NCBI GenBank assembly: GCA_030671095.1
Contig: DAOVAK010000263.1
Coordinates: 1-5,034 of the forward strand
Source: Deltaproteobacteria bacterium
Lineage (GTDB): Bacteria; Desulfobacterota; DSM-4660; Desulfatiglandales; HGW-15
DNA length: 5,034 bases
Reading direction: 5' to 3'
Part shown: positions 1 to 5,034 of the stretch, one piece after another
Numbering within the stretch: position 1 is the stretch's first letter
Layout of the letters: each line of letters begins with the position of its first letter
Program-made: the position numbers and the translations under genes
Notes under the pieces: model-generated
Seen by the model: only the letters and a program-made list of their open reading frames with translations
What the model was told of the DNA's origin: nothing
Databases searched by the model: none

Positions 1-168
1 TTTGCGACGGCAGAAGAGTTAGAAATCAGAATCGAGTTAAAGGAGATAACGCCGACTGTAACGCGTATTTCAGTAAAAGCGGAAAAAAACTTCCTAAAAC
101 GGGACAAAGCAACGGCCCAGGAAATTCTTCAGCAAACAAACAAGATAGCTGAGAAATTGGTCAGCTAG
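1..168 (+). CDS. C-terminal end of a small protein, possibly DUF3568-type (partial)
   Basis: Frame 1 is open from the window edge to a TAG at 166-168, giving 55 residues with no start in view. The peptide begins FATAEELEIRIELKEITPTV, continues as a TRISVKA strand, and ends in a charged amphipathic helix (ATAQEILQQTNKIAEKLVS). An alternating-strand segment with a T-x-I/V-S-V-(K/R) strand followed by a closing helix recalls the end of DUF3568 proteins, which are short, usually lipoprotein-anchored envelope proteins of unknown function in Desulfobacterota. The signal peptide and lipobox that would confirm this lie outside the window. The gene is the only one on the plus strand and converges on the SH3 gene, leaving 67 bases between the two stops. 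That the reading frame is real is fairly likely; the family name is a guess. Confidence 0.6.
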   Translation, partial: FATAEELEIRIELKEITPTVTRISVKAEKNFLKRDKATAQEILQQTNKIAEKLVS

Positions 169-235
169 GGATGACAAGCCGGATTCCGTCCAGGCCTTTC
201 CCGCCATAACCGATCGAATCAAGCTCAAATCTTCG

Positions 236-877
236 CTAGTTATGATTCCGAGAAAGCTCATGGAGACTTTGGCTTTTTTCTTTTTCGGTGACGAGCGTCC
301 TGTAGATCCAGCCTTTCTTTTCCAGATCTGAAAGCCATATCTGATACCAATTCTTTTTCTTGTTCAATAGCCAGAATTCCTGATCTTTTTTAGCGACCGA
401 AATGATACTGGAACGTGTCGTTGGCGCCTGCCTAATATTGGCCCGCTTTGTAACCACACTGACGTTGCTGAGGAGGTGTTCAGGGACCTCTACTGGGCTG
501 AACGTTGTCTCGGTCGTTTCCTGAACTTTCCCCTTGTGAACCCAGCCGGAGACCCTAAGTCTCGGTATCCAGGCATGAATCCAGTCTCCCTGAGTATCAA
601 GCCATTTGATCTTTTCCTCTTTAAAGAGGGGACCAAAATAGTGGGATCTATGCTTGGGTTGGAGAAAGACGTAGCAGGAATCCGCGGTCACTTCTAGGGT
701 GGAGAGCAAATTGGAATGGGTGTGGCTTGGTCCAAGAGGCGTAGGCTCTTGGGAGCCTTCTCCGCCATATTCTTCATCATTGGCTCCCTCACTGGCCCCT
801 GCGTCGTTGGGCGTTACCATAGCGGCCAGGGCCAGCACCATAAACAAAATGAAAAAAGCGCATAAAAGTCTTTTCAA
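236..877 (-). CDS. Exported protein with two bacterial SH3 (SH3b) domains
   Basis: This 213-aa protein starts with a signal peptide: MKRLL, a hydrophobic core (residues 5-21), then an A-G-A site that could be cut after residue 28. There is no lipobox cysteine. A low-complexity acidic linker (about 29-55) precedes two SH3-like repeats. The first, about 58-117, ends GDWIHAWIPRLRVSGWVHKGKV. The second, about 138-196, contains the typical NIRQAPTTRSSII and WYQIWLSDLEKKGWIYRTLV. Such SH3b modules commonly bind peptidoglycan or other envelope partners, but no catalytic domain is attached, so the specific role is unknown. The start is TTG (875-877), chosen because a GAGG Shine-Dalgarno lies 7 bases upstream (885-888) and the signal peptide begins there. 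It follows the rdhA-like gene by 170 bases and has its own promoter, so it is probably a separate transcript. The call as an exported SH3b protein is firm; the function is not. Confidence 0.9.
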   Translation of the reverse strand: MKRLLCAFFILFMVLALAAMVTPNDAGASEGANDEEYGGEGSQEPTPLGPSHTHSNLLSTLEVTADSCYVFLQPKHRSHYFGPLFKEEKIKWLDTQGDWIHAWIPRLRVSGWVHKGKVQETTETTFSPVEVPEHLLSNVSVVTKRANIRQAPTTRSSIISVAKKDQEFWLLNKKKNWYQIWLSDLEKKGWIYRTLVTEKEKSQSLHELSRNHN

Positions 878-921
878 ATCTCAACCTCGTCACAGGGCGA
901 ATGGCTGTCCCTTAGGGCGCC

Positions 922-950
922 AGTGTAGAGTCAAGGTGCAATTGTGTCAA
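922..950 (-). promoter_or_regulatory. Sigma70-type promoter for the SH3 gene
   Basis: On the minus strand a perfect -35 box TTGACA (950-945) is followed by a 17-base spacer and the -10 box TACACT (927-922, 4 of 6 consensus). Transcription would start near 914-916, giving a leader of about 38 bases that carries the GAGG ribosome binding site before the TTG start at 877. Position, spacing and the lack of coding sequence here all fit. It is a prediction from sequence only. Confidence 0.65.
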
Positions 951-1047
951 TGGAAAGGTTTCTGGAAACTGATGCACTGTACTACAGATTTCAATACTAT
1001 AAGATTGTGTCCCAGCGTCCAGACGATAGGAATATATGATCCAGTGA

Positions 1048-2265
1048 CTAGTTGGAACTGGGGGCTTTGCTGGTTTCTATCCGTTCCACTTCGTAGAATT
1101 CCACATCCAGACTCTTAGGGGGTATACGAAAGACACCGTCCACATCTTCTAGATCGTACCACCATTTGTATTCCTCCTCTGGCTTGCCGTAGCCTAAAAG
1201 ATCGTCACCCAGCACCGCGAAGCGCCTGGCAAAGGGAAACTTCCGCATGATCCACATGACAGAACGATGGAACGGCGTGAAGGGTTTATTCCAGGGGCAC
1301 ACTTTAATGCAAGTGCCACAACTCGCTCCATGCTTATTCCCCACTCGCATTGCCGTGCATTTTTCCACATTATTAGGCCATTTCTCGTAACTGTTCTGTA
1401 TCACTTTATCGCCAGAGCTTATGGATCCCGACGGGCACTCTCGAGCACACTTCCCGCACTTTGCGCAAAAATCCTGCAGACCGAAGTCAATGGGCTTGTC
1501 CACGGCCAAGGGAAGGTCTGTTGTTACGACCGCTGCCTTGAAACGCGGCCCCAAAAATGGGTTTAGCACGATGTCACCGATGCGACACATCTCCCCCAGG
1601 CCAGCCCATAGCAAAATGGGGGGGACCACCACCTGATAGTTTCGGGCGTGGTGGGCTCGAGCGGGGTATCCCAGACGGCGGATGTAATCCGCCAATGTGC
1701 AGGCGATGAACGCGGAAGTGGAATAGGAGAGAAAGCTCTGGCCTGCGCTGATCCAGTCATGTCCCGTTGAGGCCTTGAAGGTCTTCCAATCCTGGTCAAT
1801 AACGATTGCTATAGCGTATTTGTGGTTCAGTTCCACCTGCTCGCCGCTCGGAAAAGAATTCGTATAGACGGCATAGGGGGGCAAATGACAGATCCCTACG
1901 ATATCAGAGCGAAGGAAATAGGCCATCTCCTTGATGTGACGGGCCATGGCCATGGGATCGTCGGGGAGAGGCGCTCTTGACTCTGCGGTCCTGCCATCCA
2001 CTTTGTCAGCTAAGGCCGCAGCCATGAAACTCAGGGCCCCAGAAACGGGGTGCTTTGGGACGAAGCGGCCCACCTCCACTTGCAGCTTGGGGCCGAAGAC
2101 ACCGCGCCTGGAACGGTTGAAACCGCTCTCCCTCTCATCGACCCGTTGGACCTGCGCATCGATGATCTTTGTGGTTGGTCTATCAACCCTCTTCAGGATC
2201 TCCACGGGATAAGGGTCCAGCCTTTTGGTATTAGAAGAACGTCTAAAGGTTGTAACGATAGGCAC
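1048..2265 (-). CDS. RdhA-like reductive dehalogenase homologue, cytoplasmic type, 2x[4Fe-4S]
   Basis: This 405-aa protein belongs to the corrinoid/iron-sulfur reductive dehalogenase (RdhA) family, whose characterised members remove halogens from organohalides. The core (about 195-280) has the family signature: RRLGYPARAHH, VPPILLWAGLGE, then TTDLPL, DKPIDFG and FCAKCGKCARECP. Cluster ligands are C267, C270, C273, C277 (CX2CX2CX3CP) and C303, C316, C319, C323 (CX12CX2CX3CP). Y181, N209 and R241 sit at almost the spacing of the active-site Tyr246/Asn272/Arg305 of PceA, so catalysis looks possible. The C-terminus ends in a WW-containing acidic tail. There is no RR-x-F Tat signal or hydrophobic N-terminal helix, and no rdhB membrane-anchor gene follows, so it is probably a soluble, non-respiratory member with unknown substrate. 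The start is GTG, with AAGGAG (2274-2279) 8 bases upstream. The gene probably formed an operon with the upstream polymerase gene before an insertion element separated them. Confidence 0.9.
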   Translation of the reverse strand: MPIVTTFRRSSNTKRLDPYPVEILKRVDRPTTKIIDAQVQRVDERESGFNRSRRGVFGPKLQVEVGRFVPKHPVSGALSFMAAALADKVDGRTAESRAPLPDDPMAMARHIKEMAYFLRSDIVGICHLPPYAVYTNSFPSGEQVELNHKYAIAIVIDQDWKTFKASTGHDWISAGQSFLSYSTSAFIACTLADYIRRLGYPARAHHARNYQVVVPPILLWAGLGEMCRIGDIVLNPFLGPRFKAAVVTTDLPLAVDKPIDFGLQDFCAKCGKCARECPSGSISSGDKVIQNSYEKWPNNVEKCTAMRVGNKHGASCGTCIKVCPWNKPFTPFHRSVMWIMRKFPFARRFAVLGDDLLGYGKPEEEYKWWYDLEDVDGVFRIPPKSLDVEFYEVERIETSKAPSSN

Positions 2266-2273
2266 TTCCTAGT

Positions 2274-2279
2274 CTCCTT
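2274..2279 (-). promoter_or_regulatory. Ribosome binding site of the rdhA-like gene
   Basis: AAGGAG on the minus strand lies 8 bases before the GTG at 2263-2265 and settles that non-ATG start. It lies just outside the left end of the insertion element, so the translation signal survived the insertion. Confidence 0.75.
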
Positions 2280-2284
2280 TCAGG

Positions 2285-2313
2285 AATGGGGGACGTCTAT
2301 TCATATATTGATT
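2285..2313 (+). repeat. Left terminal inverted repeat of the element
   Basis: The sequence runs AATGGGGGACGTC, then TATTCATATATTGATT. It matches the reverse complement of 3359-3387 at 28 of 29 positions; the single difference is C2302. It contains the palindrome GACGTC. It begins six bases beyond the ribosome binding site of the rdhA-like gene. Confidence 0.9.
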
Positions 2314-2329
2314 AAGTTCATTCTTTCAA
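2302..2329 (-). promoter_or_regulatory. Possible outward promoter from the element toward the rdhA-like gene
   Basis: On the minus strand TTGAAA (2329-2324) is followed by 16 bases and TATATG (2307-2302). Transcription would start near 2295 and run out of the element into the ribosome binding site and GTG of the rdhA-like gene. The -35 box overlaps the end of the transposase gene and the -10 box lies in the left inverted repeat. The match is modest and the region is A+T-rich, so chance is a real alternative. Confidence 0.3.
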
Positions 2330-3322
2330 CCTAAATCTTTCGTCTTTCACAATTTTCTCGCCTCGCTTAACTGACTGGCTCACTGTTGGCTGGGATACGA
2401 AAAGCCGTTTCGATAATTCAATGGTGCTCATTCCAAGTTCCCGTGCCGCCCAATAACACAGTATGCTGCGCGCTTTTACAGTATTACGATACCTTCCTGG
2501 CCTTAAAACTTCATCACTTCCCATATTCAATAAATGGGCTACGTGTTCAACCATCCAATCAAAATTGTACCCTCTGGCCTGATACTCATATCTACGCTCT
2601 AATTGCTCTTCATTCAATTGCAAGACGCTCTCCACAAAATCGCCATCACCCAATATGCGTTCATCACTTCTAATTCGATCAGCGCTGCGTCGAAAGGCTC
2701 TTGCATTGGACCACCCCCCTAGGCTTCTAATCAATCCGCCGCCAACCAAGTCTGCTCTTCTGCCCTGGCCAATCCCTTCGCGCATGAACTCGCCATAGAG
2801 ACGACGTGCCTTTAAAACGGTTTTATCAAATAGCCTCAAAATGTAATCGCTATCCTGCCAATCATTTTTGCGCTTTCCCATCAAAATGCTATGTCCACAA
2901 AAAGGATAACGATCGAGTTTCCTGATATCCGCAACAAGTCTGGCACGCAATGGATTTAAATGAATGTAGCGCACCAACTGCAAAAGATAGGGATCTTCTT
3001 GACATAAGATTGATTTGTAGCGGTTCTGAAATAAGTGTCCATGGCGGCGGTGACGGCGATTGAAACTTACAGCATAACCGGTCAAAAGCCGTCTCATAAC
3101 ATGGGAAAGGGAGAGGAGTCCAGTTCGCAGCAGTATGTGAACGTGATTGGGAATCAAAGCCCAGGCATAGCAGGAGGTGTGGGTATCCTTTAATATGGTA
3201 CCAAGACGATCTAAAAAATTATTACGATCGGCGTGATCCAGAAAGATTTTGCGCCGTTCGATTCCCCTAATAATAATGTGGTGGAGGGCACCTGGCGCGT
3301 CTATGCGGGCTTGCCGTGGCAT
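2318..3322 (-). CDS. REP-associated Y1 (HUH) transposase with C-terminal helix-turn-helix
   Basis: The protein is 334 aa when started at the ATG at 3320-3322. The N-terminus MPRQARIDAPGALHHIIIRG is the usual start of the Y1_Tnp/RAYT family, which nicks single-stranded DNA through a tyrosine. The metal-binding HUH motif is H60-V-H62 within IPNHVHILL. The nucleophile is Y119 in VRYIHLNP, the position of Tyr115 in the E. coli RAYT. The C-terminal extension ends in a helix-turn-helix-like segment (about 284-325, ILCYWAARELGMS then IELSKRLFVSQPTVSQSV) resembling the DnaA C-terminal DNA-binding fold. The frame stays open upstream to a TTG at 3364, but the promoter at 3332-3360 lies downstream of that codon, which rules it out. 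The mRNA would be almost leaderless, and no Shine-Dalgarno precedes the ATG. The gene appears intact and more A+T-rich than its neighbours, in line with acquisition. Confidence 0.92.
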   Translation of the reverse strand: MPRQARIDAPGALHHIIIRGIERRKIFLDHADRNNFLDRLGTILKDTHTSCYAWALIPNHVHILLRTGLLSLSHVMRRLLTGYAVSFNRRHRRHGHLFQNRYKSILCQEDPYLLQLVRYIHLNPLRARLVADIRKLDRYPFCGHSILMGKRKNDWQDSDYILRLFDKTVLKARRLYGEFMREGIGQGRRADLVGGGLIRSLGGWSNARAFRRSADRIRSDERILGDGDFVESVLQLNEEQLERRYEYQARGYNFDWMVEHVAHLLNMGSDEVLRPGRYRNTVKARSILCYWAARELGMSTIELSKRLFVSQPTVSQSVKRGEKIVKDERFRLKE

Positions 3323-3331
3323 CGAATAAAA

Positions 3332-3360
3332 ATAGTAACTGAAACCGATTTTGGTGTCAA
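3332..3360 (-). promoter_or_regulatory. Transposase promoter, nearly leaderless
   Basis: On the minus strand a perfect TTGACA (3360-3355), 17-base spacer and TACTAT (3337-3332) lie just inside the right inverted repeat. Transcription would begin near 3324-3326, only a few bases before the ATG at 3322. This decides the transposase start and suggests leaderless or very short-leader translation, a common way to keep transposase levels low. The -35 box overlaps the inverted repeat by two bases, so transposase bound at the end could repress it. Confidence 0.6.
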
Positions 3361-3387
3361 TCAATATATCAATAGACGTCCCCCATT
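3359..3387 (-). repeat. Right terminal inverted repeat; encodes the end of the polymerase gene
   Basis: Read on the minus strand it is AATGGGGGACGTC, then TATTGATATATTGATT, the partner of 2285-2313. In the polymerase frame it reads ATG GGG GAC GTC TAT TGA, so the last five residues (MGDVY) and the stop come from the mobile element. Its inner edge overlaps the -35 box of the transposase promoter. Confidence 0.9.
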
Positions 3388-5034
3388 TGTTGTAACCAGT
3401 GGACTGTGATGGTGATGGCGCCGAAGTCTTCCTCCACCTTTCCCTTCAGGATGTAAGGTCGAGAGCCATTCAGCATGTGACAATACCGGTTATATACCTT
3501 GGGAAACAGAACGGTTTCATAGATCCCTGTCTGGTCTTCAAAAGAGACGAATTTCATGAGTTCACCATGGATGGTGTGGACCGTCTTGCTGGTGATCTGC
3601 CAGCCGATGGTGGTCACCTGTTTCCCCACATGGGTATGAAGATCCCGGGCCCTCACATAGTTCAATCGTTTGAGGACATGCTTATAGCGGTCAAGGGGAT
3701 GGACCGAAAGAAGGAAGCCCAGGGTGTCCATCTCATGTCGGAGCATGACTTTTCTGGGATAGGGGGCGGGATTGAGGTTCCCCCTCCCCCAACCCTCTCT
3801 TCTCCGAGGCCGCTTCCAGCCCGTAGAGCTTCCAGGCCGGAGGGTAGGTTCTCCGAGCCGGAGGCCACCAGGGGAGGGGAGAATTGGATAAGATCTCCCA
3901 TCCCCGCAAGCGGGATTTTCGATATGGGAGGGAGGATATGTTTGGGGAACTGTGAGAGAGGAGGGCAGGACGGAGGACGAGAAGAGGTCAGAGGTTTTGT
4001 TTTCCTCTTTATGATCGAAGAAGCGGAGGGCCTGCCACATAAGGCCAGGTCTGGTGGCACCATGGGCAAGGCTGTCAAAGCAGCCCGCCTTGATGAGAAT
4101 CCTCACGTCTTGGAGATGGAGATGGGACCCGATTCGGCACAGGAAATCCTCCAATGAGATGAAAGGAGCGTGCTTGGATCGCTCATGGATGATTACCTCC
4201 ATGGCCTCTTGGGAGAGGTCCTTCAACTGCATGAGGCCGACCCGGATGTCTCTATCCTTGCCCGTGTATTTGATCTCACTCTGGTTGATATCAGGCGGCA
4301 GGATTTTGAGTCCCATCCGTCTCGCTTCCGATAGGTAACCAAAGGTAGAGTAATAGCCGCCACCATTGGAAATGACCGAGGCCATAAACTCGGCCGGGTA
4401 ATGGGCCCTAAGATAAGCGGATTTATAGGCCACCAGGGTATAGCTGGCCGAGTGGGGCTTGCAGAAGCTGTAACCGTCAAAGCCCATTATCATCTGCCAG
4501 ACTTTTTCTATGACTTCCTGGCTCACATTGCGCTTCTGTGCCCCCTTCACGAAGCGTGCGTAAAAATCCCTCAGCTTTTTCTCCTTGTGCTTTTTGCTTA
4601 CCACCTTTCTGAGGGTATCCGCCTCCGAAGGATCAAATCCGGCCAGATGGATGGCTGCCTGGCTCAACTGTTCCTGAAAGACCATAACGCCCAAGGTTTC
4701 TTCAAGGACAGGCCTTAAAAGAGGATCGGGTGCATCCCAGGGTTCGCCATGAAGTCTTGACACCCATGTCCTGATGCTCCGGTTTGAGGCTGGCCTTATG
4801 ATGGAGGTGACCACCACGTTGAGATGGAAGTGGTCCATCTGGAAGTACTCTTCAAATGTCAAGCCGGATCTGACCTTGGTCAGGACTTGTCTTGTGGTTG
4901 GACTCTCGAAATAGAAGACACCGAATGTATCACCCCGGTAAAAAATCTCCACGGTCTTGGGATCATCAATGGGGTTCCAACTCGCGTAATCAATCCGGCG
5001 AGCGTAATTTTTCTCCACCAGATTCAGGGCATCT
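3369..5034 (-). CDS. dnaE: DNA polymerase III alpha-subunit family protein (C-terminal part)
   Basis: The frame is open through the right window edge (554 codons seen); the codons upstream of the GTG at 5018 read DALNL and continue the family pattern, so the gene starts outside and the GTG is not its start. Residues are numbered from that GTG. RGDTFGVFYFES (28-39), the fingers region with ETLGVMVFQEQ (107-117) and GYSFCKPHSASYTLVAYKSAYLRAHYPAEF (182-211) align with E. coli DnaE. A helix-hairpin-helix region follows (about 241-318: PPDINQSEIKY, GLMQLKDLS, LIKAGCFDSL). An OB fold ends the protein (about 464-540: VTTIGW, MKFVSFEDQTGIYETVLFP, YILKGKVEEDFGAITITV). The PHP domain and catalytic aspartates lie outside the window. 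Whether it is the replicative enzyme or an accessory DnaE2/ImuC-like copy cannot be settled here. Two oddities: a repeat-like insertion in the linker (about 363-415), and a C-terminus whose last five residues come from the insertion element. Confidence 0.92.
   Translation of the reverse strand, partial: DALNLVEKNYARRIDYASWNPIDDPKTVEIFYRGDTFGVFYFESPTTRQVLTKVRSGLTFEEYFQMDHFHLNVVVTSIIRPASNRSIRTWVSRLHGEPWDAPDPLLRPVLEETLGVMVFQEQLSQAAIHLAGFDPSEADTLRKVVSKKHKEKKLRDFYARFVKGAQKRNVSQEVIEKVWQMIMGFDGYSFCKPHSASYTLVAYKSAYLRAHYPAEFMASVISNGGGYYSTFGYLSEARRMGLKILPPDINQSEIKYTGKDRDIRVGLMQLKDLSQEAMEVIIHERSKHAPFISLEDFLCRIGSHLHLQDVRILIKAGCFDSLAHGATRPGLMWQALRFFDHKEENKTSDLFSSSVLPSSLTVPQTYPPSHIENPACGDGRSYPILPSPGGLRLGEPTLRPGSSTGWKRPRRREGWGRGNLNPAPYPRKVMLRHEMDTLGFLLSVHPLDRYKHVLKRLNYVRARDLHTHVGKQVTTIGWQITSKTVHTIHGELMKFVSFEDQTGIYETVLFPKVYNRYCHMLNGSRPYILKGKVEEDFGAITITVHWLQQMGDVY
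3774..3934 (-). repeat. Palindromic, internally repeated segment read in frame inside the polymerase gene
   Basis: This stretch encodes the unusual linker IENPACGDG...RREGWGRGN between the helix-hairpin-helix and OB regions. It holds a 7-base inverted repeat CTCCCAT/ATGGGAG (3895-3901, 3924-3930) enclosing a second one, CCCGC-AA-GCGGG (3903-3914). It also holds a 9-base inverted repeat CCCCTCCCC/GGGGAGGGG (3781-3789, 3871-3879). Direct repeats are TTCTCCGAG (3800-3808, 3849-3857), GCTTCCAG (3812-3819, 3828-3835) and GCCGGAGG (3836-3843, 3857-3864). At least two other frames are also open across it. This is what a small dispersed palindromic element tolerated in a flexible linker would look like; the boundaries are approximate and mobility is inferred. 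Confidence 0.55.

Larger units (their letters stand above)
2285..3387 (-). mobile_element. REP/IS200-like insertion element carrying a Y1 transposase
   Basis: This is a 1103-base unit bounded by a 29-base inverted repeat (2285-2313 and 3359-3387) with one mismatch. It holds a single gene, a Y1/HUH transposase on the minus strand, with a promoter just inside the right repeat. The flanks show no target-site duplication (left ...TTTCAGG, right TGTTGTA...), which fits single-strand HUH transposition. The ends are long terminal inverted repeats rather than the subterminal hairpins of classical IS200/IS605, closer to the arrangement of a RAYT gene between inverted REP-like sequences. The element lies between the polymerase and rdhA-like genes. 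The exact ends could be off by a base or two, because the boundaries come only from where the inverted repeat stops matching. Confidence 0.85.

Noticed and set aside
169..235. Shared terminator between the convergent genes
   Set aside because: Only a tiny CGGA-T-TCCG stem is present, with no T-run on either side; I see no credible terminator in these 67 bases.
1041..1061. Inverted repeat CCAGT/ACTGG around the stop of the rdhA-like gene as a terminator
   Set aside because: The stem is only 5 bases with an 11-base loop and no T-run follows on the minus strand.
699..1118. Plus-strand open frame of 139 codons across the promoter region
   Set aside because: It overlaps the antisense of two well-supported genes and shows no family resemblance.
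3323..3364. TTG at 3364 as the transposase start, adding 14 residues
   Set aside because: It lies in the inverted repeat upstream of the promoter, and the family starts at MPRQARIDAPG.
2278..3394. Target-site duplication flanking the element
   Set aside because: The bases just outside the two inverted repeats do not match each other.
3662..4078. Second minus-strand frame with Gly/Ser/Leu-rich repeats
   Set aside because: It is an alternative frame of the repeat-like polymerase linker, with no ribosome binding site or domain.
3399..4157. Long plus-strand open frame of 252 codons opposite the polymerase gene
   Set aside because: It lies wholly within the polymerase gene on the opposite strand; its translation resembles no family and is open partly because of the palindromic segment.

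Overview
The window looks like a piece of chromosome from an anaerobic, sulfate-reducer-like bacterium (Desulfobacterota / former Deltaproteobacteria). This is inferred from three things: a cytoplasmic-type reductive-dehalogenase homologue, the style of the DnaE-family polymerase, and a REP-associated (Y1/HUH) transposase of a type common in that group. No rRNA, tRNA or CRISPR array is visible.

Layout. Positions 1-168 (+) hold the last 55 codons of a small protein, possibly of the DUF3568 type. It converges on a minus-strand block that fills the rest of the window. In the direction of transcription (right to left) the block contains: the C-terminal two thirds or so of a DNA polymerase III alpha-subunit family protein (3369 to beyond 5034); a 1.1-kb insertion element (2285-3387) with a Y1 transposase between near-perfect 29-bp inverted repeats; a 405-aa RdhA-like iron-sulfur/corrinoid protein (1048-2265); and an exported double-SH3 protein (236-877) with its own good sigma70-type promoter (922-950).

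How the parts relate. The insertion element sits exactly between the polymerase gene and the rdhA-like gene. Its right inverted repeat supplies the polymerase's last five codons and stop. Removing 2285-3387 on paper joins the flanks so that the polymerase ends in TAG three bases before the GTG of the rdhA-like gene. The two genes were therefore probably a tightly coupled pair before the insertion. A weak outward promoter candidate in the left end of the element could now serve the rdhA-like gene.

The two most interesting points are this element and a second, smaller insertion-like segment at about 3774-3934. That segment is a G/C-rich, palindromic, internally repeated stretch read in frame inside the polymerase, in the linker between its helix-hairpin-helix region and its OB fold. 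The rdhA-like protein keeps both 4Fe-4S motifs and the putative catalytic Tyr/Asn/Arg, but lacks a Tat signal and an rdhB neighbour. I see no clearly new multi-gene system here.
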